Shown: piece by piece, positions 17,205 through 25,505 of the stretch | Layout of the letters: every line of letters starts with the position of its first letter | Position numbering within the stretch: the stretch's first letter is position 1 | Assembly: GCF_001953885.1 (NCBI RefSeq) | Contig: NZ_MQUS01000001.1 | Span: 839,569 to 903,568 of the forward strand | Length of the DNA stretch: 64,000 nucleotides | Origin: Streptomyces sp. IMTB 2501 | Lineage (GTDB): Bacteria > Actinomycetota > Actinomycetes > Streptomycetales > Streptomycetaceae | Reading direction: 5' to 3' | The notes under the pieces: generated by a model | The model's input: only the letters and a program-made list of their open reading frames with translations | Database searches by the model: none | Told to the model about the DNA's origin: nothing | Made by a program: the position numbers and the translations under genes

Positions 17205-18664
17205 GGCTCTCCACGCGCATCGGTCTCGCCGTCGGCTGCACCGTCCCGCTGCTGGTGCTGGCCTCCGGCTGGCTGCTGCTGAACCTGGTCGCCCGTGATC
17301 TGCACCGTGCCGAGGACCAGCATCTGCGGCAGCGGGCCACCGCCATCGCGCCGGACGCCCGTTCGCTGTTGCGGGCCTCGGAGAACGGCCGGCCGAAGGT
17401 GGCCGACACCAGGGAACGCAGGCTGTTCAGCGCGGCCCTCGATGTCGGCGTACGCGTCGTCGGACCGGATGCCGACTTCAGCGGCGGCCCCCAGCCCGGC
17501 CCGTCCGTGACCCTTCCGGCGCGCACCGCGGGTCCGGTCACCGTCCGCGACGGCGCCCGCAGCTGGCGTGCCCTGGCCCGGCCCGTCCGGGGCACCACCG
17601 TCCCCGGCACCCTGTGGGTCTTCTCGCCCGACACGGCCGACCGCGCCCAGATCCCGCTCGTACGCAATCGCGTCAACCTCACCGCGGCCCTCGCCGCACC
17701 CCTGTCCGGGCTGCTCGCCTGGGGTCTGGCCGCCGGTACGAGTGCCCCGCTGCGCCGTCTCACCCGCCGCACCGCCGGCCTCGACCCGCGCACCTGCGGC
17801 GCCCGGCCGGACGAGCGGCGTACCGGAGTGACCGAGGTCGACGAGCTGGCCGCCACCCTGCGGACCGTCCTCGCCCGCTACGACGAACAGGCCGCCCGCA
17901 CCGCCGAGGCCCTGGACACCGCCCGCTCCTTCTCCTCCGCCGCGGCGCACGAGCTGCGCACCCCGCTGATGAGCATGGGCACCAACCTCGACATTCTCAC
18001 CGACCACCCGGGTCTGCCCGCACCCGACCGCACCGAGGTCCTCGCCGACCTGCGACGCGAACACGCCCGGATGCAGGGTCTGCTGGTGATGCTGCGCGAG
18101 CTGGGTCGTGGGGACCTGGTGGAGGCGGAGGCGTTCCGCCACGTGGACCTCGCCGACGTGGCGGACGCGGCCGTCGCCGAGGCCCGCCGCCGAGCCCCGG
18201 ACGCCGAGATCACCCTGGACGCAGCCCCCGGGCTCACGGTGCACGGCTGGGAGCCGGGCCTGAGGCTGCTGCTGGACAACCTGCTCGGCAACGCGCTGGC
18301 CCACGGCCGGGACGCGCGGGGCCGGGCACGGCTCCGGGTGGGGGTGCGTGCGACGGCGGAGCAGGTGCTGATCACCGTGGACGACCACGGGCCCGGTGTG
18401 CCGCCCGACGCCCGGCGCCGGATCTTCGAGCGATTCCAGCGCGGCCCGGACAGCGCGGGCTCCGGGCTCGGCCTCACCCTCGTCGCCCAGCAGGCGGCGC
18501 TGCACCGGGGAAGCGTCGGCGTGACGGACGGACCGGACGGCGTCGGCGCCCGCTTCGAGGTACGGCTGCCCTCGGGCGGTGGCGGACTGCCGGACCGGCG
18601 CGACTGGCTGATCGGCACAGCCGGGGCGAATCGGTCACAGAGTTTCCCCAAAGACACTCCCTAG
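17201..18664 (+). CDS. Two-component sensor histidine kinase
   Basis: This 487-residue membrane kinase has an N-terminal transmembrane helix (LAVGCTVPLLVLASGWLLLN), a ~130-residue extracytoplasmic sensor segment, and a second membrane helix near residue 165 (LTAALAAPLSGLLAWGLAAG). A HAMP-like linker and an HisKA domain follow, with phospho-acceptor His250 in AAAHELRTPLMSMG. The HATPase domain has LLLDNLLGNALAHG, VDDHGPGVPPDARRRIFERF and GSGLGLTLV. It uses ATP to autophosphorylate and passes phosphate to the preceding OmpR-type regulator. The signal is unknown; neighbouring exported proteins suggest an envelope cue. Confidence 0.92.
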   Translation: MRLSTRIGLAVGCTVPLLVLASGWLLLNLVARDLHRAEDQHLRQRATAIAPDARSLLRASENGRPKVADTRERRLFSAALDVGVRVVGPDADFSGGPQPGPSVTLPARTAGPVTVRDGARSWRALARPVRGTTVPGTLWVFSPDTADRAQIPLVRNRVNLTAALAAPLSGLLAWGLAAGTSAPLRRLTRRTAGLDPRTCGARPDERRTGVTEVDELAATLRTVLARYDEQAARTAEALDTARSFSSAAAHELRTPLMSMGTNLDILTDHPGLPAPDRTEVLADLRREHARMQGLLVMLRELGRGDLVEAEAFRHVDLADVADAAVAEARRRAPDAEITLDAAPGLTVHGWEPGLRLLLDNLLGNALAHGRDARGRARLRVGVRATAEQVLITVDDHGPGVPPDARRRIFERFQRGPDSAGSGLGLTLVAQQAALHRGSVGVTDGPDGVGARFEVRLPSGGGGLPDRRDWLIGTAGANRSQSFPKDTP

Positions 18665-18720
18665 CCTCCGTCTCGACGGACGGACGACCTGACCGTCCGG
18701 GGAAGTGAACGGAGAGGCAG

Positions 18721-19125
18721 ATGTACGTACGACGACGGACGCGCACGCTGCTCGCGGGGCTCGCCGTGACTGCGGTGCTGGCGGGCACGGCGGGAGCGGC
18801 CTCCGCGGCCGAGGACACGACCGGCGCGAAGCCGGCCGGTGACGGAGCTCGCACGCTGTGCAAGCGGGTGCCGAAGATCGACCGCCGTATCGAGCGCGCC
18901 CTGAAGCGGCTCGACGCCGGCGCCGGAACGCGTGGCTCGGTGGCGCGGCTGGAGAAGCGCGTCGACAACGCGAAGAAGGCCGGCCACACCGAGATCGCCA
19001 CCTACCTCCAGAACCGGCTGGACTTCCGCAAGTCGCTGCGGACCAGCCTGGAGCAGCGTCAGAAGGACCTGACGGCCGTCAAGACCTGGTGCAAGGCCCA
19101 CGGCAACGGGAAGGCGACCAGTTGA
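18721..19125 (+). CDS. Small secreted helical protein
   Basis: This 134-residue exported protein has a signal peptide of ~30 residues (RRRTRTLLAGLAVTAVLAGT, cleavage near ASA-A). The mature part is highly charged and probably helical (RIERALKRLDAG, RLEKRVDNAKKAGHTEIATYL, LRTSLEQRQKDL), with two cysteines (TLCKRV and KTWCKA) that could form one disulfide. GGAGAGG precedes the ATG. It is the third gene after the RR/HK pair, and its stop overlaps the start of a lipoprotein gene by one base (TGATG). Function unknown; periplasmic-sensor accessory or regulon target is inference from context. Confidence 0.75.
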   Translation: MYVRRRTRTLLAGLAVTAVLAGTAGAASAAEDTTGAKPAGDGARTLCKRVPKIDRRIERALKRLDAGAGTRGSVARLEKRVDNAKKAGHTEIATYLQNRLDFRKSLRTSLEQRQKDLTAVKTWCKAHGNGKATS

Positions 19126-19343
19126 TGCGGGCCCGGCGCCTGCTCCTCGCGACGGCGGCCGCCGCGCTGGTGGCGCTCACCGCGGGCTGCGCCCATCACG
19201 ACGGCGCCTCCCCGAAGGCCCCGTCCGGCGCATCCCCCTCCGCTCAGCCCTCGCAGCTGGCGGATATGCAGAAGAAGGTGGACGCCGCCCAGTCCGCGGC
19301 CGCCGCGGCCGACCAGGACGCGACGAGCACCGCCGACCGCTGA
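19125..19343 (+). CDS. Small lipoprotein
   Basis: This 72-residue protein has an Arg-containing n-region, a hydrophobic core and a lipobox LTAGC (lipidated Cys at residue 22). The mature part is Ser/Pro/Ala-rich, followed by a short helical stretch (QLADMQKKVDAAQSAAAAADQDA). The double Arg near the N-terminus is not a proper Tat motif. Translation is coupled to the upstream secreted protein through TGATG. A perfect 14-bp hairpin starts 4 bp after the stop, ending the operon. Function unknown. Confidence 0.75.
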   Translation: MRARRLLLATAAAALVALTAGCAHHDGASPKAPSGASPSAQPSQLADMQKKVDAAQSAAAAADQDATSTADR

Positions 19344-19346
19344 CCC

Positions 19347-19378
19347 GTGCGGGGAGCGCCACCCGGCGCTCCCCGCAC
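19347..19378 (+). terminator. Strong intrinsic terminator of the two-component operon
   Basis: Perfect 14-bp arms GTGCGGGGAGCGCC (19347-19360) and GGCGCTCCCCGCAC (19365-19378) are separated by ACCC. It could act in both directions. Confidence 0.9.
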
Positions 19379-19389
19379 TCCCGAGAGCC

Positions 19390-19710
19390 GGCCGAAGCGC
19401 TGCGGTCAGGGCGAGGTCACCCTTGACCATGCGGCCCCCGTCGCCGGCCAGGCGCAGGTAGTAGTCCGAGGAACAGGCCGGTCTTGGCGATCTGGTTGCC
19501 CTTGACGGGCGGAGACCGGCGCAGTCCGCGAGGTCCGGGACGGTCGCGTGGGCGGCAGACGTCGGCGAAGCCGCAACGCGAGTCGCCGGTACCGGTCCAG
19601 TCAGTCTTGATCTCCGACTGCACGCCCGGGTTGTTCGAGGGGCAGGGGTCTGGGCGCTGTTGGGGCCCCAGTGTCACCAGGCGCTGACCGACGCGCGTGT
19701 CCTGATTGCC
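19390..19710 (-). pseudogene. Decayed gene fragment, probably of a secreted protein
   Basis: Reading the reverse strand from ~19710 downwards gives a protein-like run (NNPGVQSEIKTDWTGTGDSR, CGFADVC, then GNQIAKTGLF). Sense then jumps frame to SDYYLRLAGDGGRMVKGDLALT near 19400-19460. The pieces read as one broken coding sequence, but it has no start and no intact domain. I do not recognise the family. The region otherwise contains only the flanking terminator. Confidence 0.3.
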
Positions 19711-19760
19711 GGCAATGCGTGGAGCGTGCGTCCGAGGTGCCGCTGTCGGCGGCGCGGCGC

Positions 19761-20339
19761 TCACGCCCCCGCTGCCCCGGTGCGCAAGCCGTCCATGACC
19801 AGGTCGAGGAGTCGGGTGGCGCGTGAGCGCCAGCCGTCGTCCGGGTCCAGTTGCCAGAGGCCCGCGATGGCGAGCATGAAGTCCTCCGCGGTGACTCCGG
19901 GCCGGATGGTGCCGGCGTCGTCGTTGGCGCGCAGCAGGAGTTCCGCCGCTGCCGTCACCGGTGTGTGGGGCGGCTTCGCCGGGCCGCCGGGTGCGCCAAT
20001 GGCCTGCCGGATCGCACCGGCCAGGCCGGCCTTGGTCATGGCGAACTCGGCGAGCCGGTCCATCCAGGCACGCAGGGCCTCGTCGGGTGCCCGGTTCTGG
20101 AGCAACTGGGTCGCGCTGTCGGCAACCTGTTGCATCTCGTGGCGGTAGATCTCGAGGACGAGTGATTCGCGGTTGGGGAAGTTGCGGTAGAACGTCCCCT
20201 GCCCGACGCCGGCCTTCTTCGCGATCACGCTCAACGGGGTGTCCGCGCACCGCGACAGTTCGGCGAGTGCCACCTCAAGGATGCGCTCGCGGTTGCGCTG
20301 CGCGTCCGAGCGCCGGGGTGAGTCCTTCTGCTGCGGCAC
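19761..20339 (-). CDS. TetR/AcrR family transcriptional regulator
   Basis: This 192-residue regulator has a standard N-terminal TetR domain: RNRERILEVALAELSRCADTP, then the helix-turn-helix VIAKKAGVGQGTFYRNFPNRESLVLEIYRHE. The C-terminal domain resembles the SbtR-like class (FMLAIAGLWQL, RLLDLVMDGL). Start GTG 20339 is preceded by GAGGAGGACGA. Two identical 14-bp palindromes 45-90 bp upstream are its obvious operators, implying autoregulation and control of the divergent molybdenum-hydroxylase operon. The ligand is unknown. Confidence 0.9.
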   Translation of the reverse strand: MPQQKDSPRRSDAQRNRERILEVALAELSRCADTPLSVIAKKAGVGQGTFYRNFPNRESLVLEIYRHEMQQVADSATQLLQNRAPDEALRAWMDRLAEFAMTKAGLAGAIRQAIGAPGGPAKPPHTPVTAAAELLLRANDDAGTIRPGVTAEDFMLAIAGLWQLDPDDGWRSRATRLLDLVMDGLRTGAAGA

Positions 20340-20383
20340 TCGTCCTCCTCGAGAGTTCGTGGCCGAACCTCGCTCTTGCTAAC

Positions 20384-20428
20384 CGGACAGCTGTCCGTTA
20401 CGTTTCACGGGTAGCGGACAGCTGTCCG
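20384..20428. promoter_or_regulatory. Twin palindromic operators between TetR gene and molybdenum-hydroxylase operon
   Basis: CGGACAGCTGTCCG occurs at 20384-20397 and again, identical, at 20415-20428. The spacing is 31 bp centre to centre (about three helical turns, same DNA face). Each copy is a perfect 7+7 palindrome, and GTTACGT follows both. This is a typical TetR operator arrangement. Confidence 0.8.
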
Positions 20429-20616
20429 GTTACGTCCACGATAGCTGTGGACACGACCCTACGGCAGTGCGCAGCTGCCACCTTTTTCGGTCCCGGCATC
20501 CCGCATATGCGCTTCACCCCGCGGCACAGGCCCGCATGACGCACTCCCCGCGCGGCCCAAGAACCCGGGCCGCCGGTTCCCGCCCGTCTGTCCTGGAAAT
20601 GCGAAAGAAGCTACTG

Positions 20617-21198
20617 ATGGCCTCATCGACGTCCAGTGTCATCACTTTGAAGATCAACGGCGAGAAGTACACACTGCCCGTCGACCACCGCACCACCCTG
20701 CTCGACGCCCTGCGCGAGCGCCTCGATCTCACCGGCACCAAGAAGGGCTGTGACCAGGGACAGTGCGGGGCATGTACGGTCCTGCTGGACGGGCGCCGGG
20801 CGGTTGCCTGTCTGCAACTGGCCGTGGCGGCCGAGGGCCGCGAGATCACCACCATCGAAGGCGTGGCCGACGGTGACCGGCTGCATCCCGTCCAGCAGGC
20901 CTTCCTCGACCTGGACGGCTACCAGTGCGGCTACTGCACTCCGGGACAGATCTGCTCCGCGATCGGAGTGATCGAGGAGCACGCGGCGGGCTGGCCGAGC
21001 GCCGTCACCGAGGACGTCCGCCCCGAAGCGGGGCCGCCCTCCCTGACCGCCGACGAGATCCGCGAGCGGATGAGCGGCAATCTGTGCCGCTGCAGCGCGT
21101 ATGTCTCCATTGTCGAGGCGGTGGCCCGCGCGGCGGAAGTCTGCGTGGACGACGGGTCCGTCCACGCCGTCGCGGAGGCGAAGGAGGCCGTGGCATGA
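20617..21198 (+). CDS. Molybdenum hydroxylase, [2Fe-2S] subunit (PaoA/YagT type)
   Basis: This 193-residue small subunit of a xanthine-oxidase-family enzyme has a plant-type [2Fe-2S] domain (GCDQGQCGACTVLLDG, residues ~45-60) and a C-terminal [2Fe-2S] domain (CGYCTPGQ and NLCRCSAY). It transfers electrons from the Mo site to FAD. No Tat signal is seen at ATG 20617, unlike E. coli PaoA; an upstream ATG at 20599 adds only MRKKLL. A 190-bp leader separates it from the twin TetR operators. Its stop overlaps the next start by four bases (ATGA). Confidence 0.9.
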   Translation: MASSTSSVITLKINGEKYTLPVDHRTTLLDALRERLDLTGTKKGCDQGQCGACTVLLDGRRAVACLQLAVAAEGREITTIEGVADGDRLHPVQQAFLDLDGYQCGYCTPGQICSAIGVIEEHAAGWPSAVTEDVRPEAGPPSLTADEIRERMSGNLCRCSAYVSIVEAVARAAEVCVDDGSVHAVAEAKEAVA

Positions 21199-22187
21199 GG
21201 GAGTTCGACTATCAGCGGGCGTCCGACGTCGCCGGCGCCGTCGCCCTGCTCGGCGCCGATCCGGACACCCGTTTCCTCGGCGGTGGCACCAACCTCGTCG
21301 ACCTCATGAAGACCGGCGTCGAGCGGCCCACCCGGCTCGTCGACATCCGTGAACTCCCGCTCGACGAGATCGAGTCGACGCCCGGGGGCGGCCTGCGCAT
21401 CGGGGCCACCGTCACCAACGGCGACCTGGCCGCGCATCCCGAGGTCCGCCGCCGCTACCCGGCGCTCGCGCAGGCGGTGCTGGCCGGCGCGTCCGGACAG
21501 CTGCGCAACATGGCCACGGTCGGCGGGAATCTGCTGCAGCGTACCCGCTGCGGCTACTTCTCCGACGTCACCCGCCCCTGCAACAAGCGGGAACCCGGCA
21601 GCGGTTGCCCCGCCATCACGGGCGAACACCGCAACCACGCCATCCTGGGCGCCTCCGACCACTGTGTGGCCGTACACCCGTCGGACATGGCCGTCGCCCT
21701 CGCCGCCTTCGACGCCGTCGTGCACTTCGAAACGGCGGACGGGGCCGGGGAGTTGGCGCTGGCCGACTTCTATCTGCCCGTCGGGGACACCCCGCACCGT
21801 GAGACCGCCCTGCCGCCCGGTGCGCTGATCACGGGCATCACGCTGCCGCCCGCTCCGGTGGCCGCCCACTCCCGCTACCGCAAGGTCCGCGAGCGTGCCT
21901 CGTACGCGTTCGCCCTCGGCTCCCTCGCCGCCGCGCTCGACGTACGTGACGGCGTCGTCCGGGACGCGCGTCTCGCCCTCGGTGCCGTCGCCTCCCGGCC
22001 CTGGCGGGCCGCCGCGGCCGAACGGGTCCTGGTCGGCGCGCCGGCCGGCGCCGAGACCTACGCCGCCGCAGCGGACGCCGAGCTGGCGGCGGCACGACCG
22101 CTGCCGCACAACGGGTACAAGGTGGACCTCATCCGCAATCTCGTGGTGGCCGTCCTGACCGAACTCGCCGAGGAGGCCGCACGATGA
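21195..22187 (+). CDS. Molybdenum hydroxylase, FAD-binding subunit (PaoB/YagS type)
   Basis: This 330-residue medium subunit has FAD-binding motifs FLGGGTNLVDLMK, NMATVGGNLLQRTRC and the CO-dehydrogenase flavoprotein C-terminal domain (SRYRKVRERASYAFALGS, LALGAVASRPWRA). A cysteine cluster (RTRCGYF, TRPCNKREPGSGCPA) matches the extra [4Fe-4S] site of PaoB-type subunits, which separates this group from xanthine dehydrogenases. It overlaps both neighbours by four bases, so the three subunits are made in stoichiometric coupling. Confidence 0.9.
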   Translation: MREFDYQRASDVAGAVALLGADPDTRFLGGGTNLVDLMKTGVERPTRLVDIRELPLDEIESTPGGGLRIGATVTNGDLAAHPEVRRRYPALAQAVLAGASGQLRNMATVGGNLLQRTRCGYFSDVTRPCNKREPGSGCPAITGEHRNHAILGASDHCVAVHPSDMAVALAAFDAVVHFETADGAGELALADFYLPVGDTPHRETALPPGALITGITLPPAPVAAHSRYRKVRERASYAFALGSLAAALDVRDGVVRDARLALGAVASRPWRAAAAERVLVGAPAGAETYAAAADAELAAARPLPHNGYKVDLIRNLVVAVLTELAEEAAR

Positions 22188-24322
22188 CCACCGTCACCAC
22201 CGGAGTACCCGTACGGACGCCCTCCGTCGGCACCGCGCACACCCGCATCGAGGGCCGGGACAAGGTCACCGGAGCGGCCCGCTACGCCGGTGAGGTGCCC
22301 TTCGCCGACCTCGCGTACGGCTGGCTGGTGCTGTCCACGGTCGCCCGCGGCCGCATCCGCGCCCTCGACACCGAGCCCGTCCTCGGCATGCCGGGCGTCC
22401 TCGCAGTCCTGGACCACCGCAACTCCCCTCGGGTCGAGACCGACTACACCGGCCTGATGGGCATGCGCCCGGATCCGACCATCGCCGTCTTCCAGCACGA
22501 CCGGGTGCCCCACCTGGGCTGGCCGGTCGCGCTGGTCGTCGCCGAGACGTCCGAGCAGGCCCGGGAGGCCGCCGAGGCGCTCGTGGTGCACTACGAGGAG
22601 GAGCCTCACGACGTCGAGTTCGGCGGCGAGCACTCGGACGCCTACCCGGTGGACGGCCATATGCCCGCGGTGACGGAGAAGGGTGACCTGGACGCCGCGC
22701 TGGCCTCCTCGGCCGTCGTCGTGGACGCCGAGTACACGACCCCCGAGGAGCATCACAACCCGATGGAGCCCCATGCGGCCACCGCCCGCTGGGACGGCGG
22801 CCGCCTGGAAGTGATCGACTCCAACCAGGGCGCCACCTGGGTCGTCGGCGAGCTGGCCAACCTCTTCTCGCTCGATCCGGCCGCCGTCCGCGTACGCTCC
22901 GAACACGTCGGCGGCGGCTTCGGCAGCAAGGGGGTACGTGCCCACCAGGTGGCCGCCGTGATGGCCGCGACCGTCCTGCAGCGGCCGGTACGAGTCGTTC
23001 TGACCCGGCGTCAGATGTTCTCGCTGGCCGGCTACCGCAGCCCCACCACCCAGCGCGTCCGGCTCGGCGCCGACGCCGACGGACGGTTGCGCGCACTGGA
23101 GCACCGCTCGCTCAGCCTGACCTCCACGGTCCACGAGTTCATCGAGCCGAGCGCCGGGGTGGCCCGGGTGATGTACGACGCCGGTGCCCATCACACCGCC
23201 AACCGTGTCGTACGGCTGGACGTGCCGACCCCGACGTTCATGCGTGCCCCGGGTGAGGCGCCGGGGTCGTTCGCGCTGGAGGCGGCGCTGGACGAACTCG
23301 CCGAGAAGTGCGGGATCGACCCGATCGAGCTGCGCCTGCGCAACGAACCCGACAAGGGGCCCGTCTCCGGCCTGCCGTTCGCCGGCCGCAATCTGGCCGC
23401 CTGCTTCCGGGAGGGCGCCCACAGGTTCGGCTGGGCGGACCGCGACCCGCGCCCCGGACTGCGCCAAGACGGCCGCTGGCTGCTCGGTACGGGTACGGCG
23501 GCGGCCTCCTTCCCGTCCGGCGCCGCACCGTCCACCGCGACCGCGACCGCGCACCCGGACGGCACCTTCACCGTCCGGATCTCCGCGGCCGACATCGGCA
23601 CCGGGGCGCGTACCGCACTGACCCTGGTCGCCGCGGACGCACTGCAGGTGGCGCCGGAGCGGGTCCGCGTGCGTATCGGGGACAGTGACTTCGGGCCGGC
23701 GATGATCGCCGGAGGTTCCATGGGCACCCGCTCCTGGTCCTGGGCCATCAAGACCGCGGCCGGCGAGCTGCTGGAGCGGCTGGCCCTCGGTGCCGACATC
23801 CCGCCCGAGGGGATCACGGTACGGTCCGACACCGCCGCTGCCATCGGTGCCCTCGCGCCCGCCGAACGCCACTCCTTCGGCGCCCAGTTCGCCGAGGTCG
23901 CCGTGGACGTCACCACCGGCGAGGTGCGCGTGCGGCGCATGCTCGGCATCTTCGCGGCGGGCCGGATCGTCAACCCGCTCACCGCACGCGGGCAGTTCCT
24001 GGGCGGCATGATCTGGGGCATCTCCATGGCCCTGCACGAGGAGGCCGTCCGGGACCGCGCCTCGGGCGGCCATGTCGGCGCCGACCTCGCGGGCTACCAC
24101 GTGGCGACGCACGCGGACGTACCCCGCATCGAGGCCGACTGGATCGAGGACACCGATCCCGACGACCCGGTCGGCATCAAGGGCATCGGCGAGATCGGCA
24201 TCGTCGGCGCCGCGGCCGCTGTCGCCAACGCGGTCTGGCACGCGACCGGCGTACGCCACCGCAGCCTGCCCATCCGGCCGGACCGCGTCCTGTCGGCCGC
24301 AGCGGGAGCTCCGGATGCTTGA
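22184..24322 (+). CDS. Molybdenum hydroxylase, molybdopterin-binding subunit (PaoC/YagR type)
   Basis: This 712-residue catalytic subunit binds the molybdenum cofactor. Family motifs are GRDKVTGAARYAGEVP, HNPMEPHAATARWDGG, SEHVGGGFGSKG, MRAPGEAPGSFALE and GGSMGTRSWSWA. The catalytic glutamate lies in GIKGIGEIGIVGAAAAVANA near the C-terminus. PaoABC-type enzymes oxidise aromatic aldehydes to acids, with oxygen or other acceptors. The tandem order small-FAD-Mo-XdhC is the usual one. The substrate here is inferred only from subgroup similarity. Confidence 0.9.
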   Translation: MTTVTTGVPVRTPSVGTAHTRIEGRDKVTGAARYAGEVPFADLAYGWLVLSTVARGRIRALDTEPVLGMPGVLAVLDHRNSPRVETDYTGLMGMRPDPTIAVFQHDRVPHLGWPVALVVAETSEQAREAAEALVVHYEEEPHDVEFGGEHSDAYPVDGHMPAVTEKGDLDAALASSAVVVDAEYTTPEEHHNPMEPHAATARWDGGRLEVIDSNQGATWVVGELANLFSLDPAAVRVRSEHVGGGFGSKGVRAHQVAAVMAATVLQRPVRVVLTRRQMFSLAGYRSPTTQRVRLGADADGRLRALEHRSLSLTSTVHEFIEPSAGVARVMYDAGAHHTANRVVRLDVPTPTFMRAPGEAPGSFALEAALDELAEKCGIDPIELRLRNEPDKGPVSGLPFAGRNLAACFREGAHRFGWADRDPRPGLRQDGRWLLGTGTAAASFPSGAAPSTATATAHPDGTFTVRISAADIGTGARTALTLVAADALQVAPERVRVRIGDSDFGPAMIAGGSMGTRSWSWAIKTAAGELLERLALGADIPPEGITVRSDTAAAIGALAPAERHSFGAQFAEVAVDVTTGEVRVRRMLGIFAAGRIVNPLTARGQFLGGMIWGISMALHEEAVRDRASGGHVGADLAGYHVATHADVPRIEADWIEDTDPDDPVGIKGIGEIGIVGAAAAVANAVWHATGVRHRSLPIRPDRVLSAAAGAPDA

Positions 24323-25448
24323 CCTGGCCGACGAGTTGCGGCGCTGGACCGAGGAGGGCCGGGAGTTCGCCGTCGCGACCGTGGTGGCGGTCGGCGGCAG
24401 CGCACCGCGCGGTCCCGGCGCCGCCCTCGCCGTCGACAGCGTCGGCACCGTCATCGGCTCCGTCTCCGGCGGCTGCGTGGAAGGCGCGGTGTACGACCTG
24501 TGCCTGGAGGCAATGCGGACCGGAACGAGCGTGCTCGAACGGTTCGGCTACAGCGACGAGGACGCCTTCGCCGTGGGACTGACCTGTGGTGGGACGATCG
24601 AGGTCCTGATCACGCCCGTCGCCCGACCGGCGACGGTCCTGGCGTCGGCTCTCTCGGCCGCCGCCCGGAACGAGCCGGCGGCTCTCGCCCGGGTCGCCCG
24701 TGGCCCGGCCGAACTGCTCGGGCGCGCCCTGCTGGTCCGGTCCGACGGCACGTACGAGGGTGATCTCGGCGGCCACCCGGACCTGGACCGGACGGCCGTG
24801 GCCGAGGCCCGCGCCCTGCTGGAGGCGGGCCGCACCGGTGCCGTGGACCTCTCGGCGGACGGCTCCCACTGCCCCGGCGGTGTCACCCTGCTGGTCGAGT
24901 CGAACGTTCCGCCCCCGCGCATGATCGTCTTCGGCGCGGTCGACTTCGCGTCGGCGCTGGCCCGGGCCGGGAAGTTCCTCGGCTACCACGTGACCGTCTG
25001 CGACGCCCGCCCGGTGTTCGCCACGCGGCACCGCTTCCCCGACGCCGACGAGGTCGTTGTCGACTGGCCGCACCGTCATCTCAGGCGCACCGGGACCGAC
25101 GCGCGTACGGTCCTGTGCGTGCTCACCCACGACGCGAAGTTCGACGTACCCCTGCTGAAGGCGGCGCTACGGATGCCGGCGGCGTTCATCGGCGCGATGG
25201 GTTCGCGCCGTACCCACGAGGACCGCGAGCGCCGTCTGCGGTCGGAAGGAGTGACCGAAGCGGAACTGGCCCGGCTGCGCTCGCCGATCGGCCTCGACCT
25301 GGGCGCCCGGACACCCGAGGAGACCGCCCTGTCGATCGCGGCGGAGATCGTCGCCGTCCGGCGGGGAGGGACGGGCGTCCCCCTGACCGGTTCGAACACG
25401 CCAATCCATCGCGACAGCGCATCACAGGGGAGGTCGGCGGCCGCCTGA
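24315..25448 (+). CDS. XdhC/CoxI-family molybdenum cofactor maturation protein
   Basis: This 377-residue chaperone binds and sulfurates molybdenum cofactor for insertion into the catalytic subunit. The N-terminal XdhC/CoxI domain shows AVATVVAVGGSAPRGPGAAL, SVSGGCVEGAVYD and GLTCGGTIEVLI. The C-terminal Rossmann domain shows RMIVFGAVDFASALARAGKF, VLTHDAKFDVPLL and FIGAMGSRRTHEDR. Its ATG at 24315 lies inside the end of the upstream gene (8-bp overlap), so it is the last coupled gene of the operon. Confidence 0.9.
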   Translation: MLDLADELRRWTEEGREFAVATVVAVGGSAPRGPGAALAVDSVGTVIGSVSGGCVEGAVYDLCLEAMRTGTSVLERFGYSDEDAFAVGLTCGGTIEVLITPVARPATVLASALSAAARNEPAALARVARGPAELLGRALLVRSDGTYEGDLGGHPDLDRTAVAEARALLEAGRTGAVDLSADGSHCPGGVTLLVESNVPPPRMIVFGAVDFASALARAGKFLGYHVTVCDARPVFATRHRFPDADEVVVDWPHRHLRRTGTDARTVLCVLTHDAKFDVPLLKAALRMPAAFIGAMGSRRTHEDRERRLRSEGVTEAELARLRSPIGLDLGARTPEETALSIAAEIVAVRRGGTGVPLTGSNTPIHRDSASQGRSAAA

Positions 25449-25459
25449 GGGGGTAGAAT

Positions 25460-25477
25460 ATTCATCGGTCGATGAAT
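25460..25477. promoter_or_regulatory. Perfect 18-bp palindrome upstream of the FAD monooxygenase
   Basis: ATTCATCG (25460-25467), GT, CGATGAAT (25470-25477) lies 28 bp before the ATG of the monooxygenase, in an unusually AT-rich patch with TAGAAT just upstream. It is a typical TetR- or MarR-type operator. No intact regulator gene is adjacent; a decayed MarR gene lies downstream of the monooxygenase. Confidence 0.65.
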
Positions 25478-25505
25478 TAATGCTCTGGCGAAGGGCGGCA
25501 CTGCC

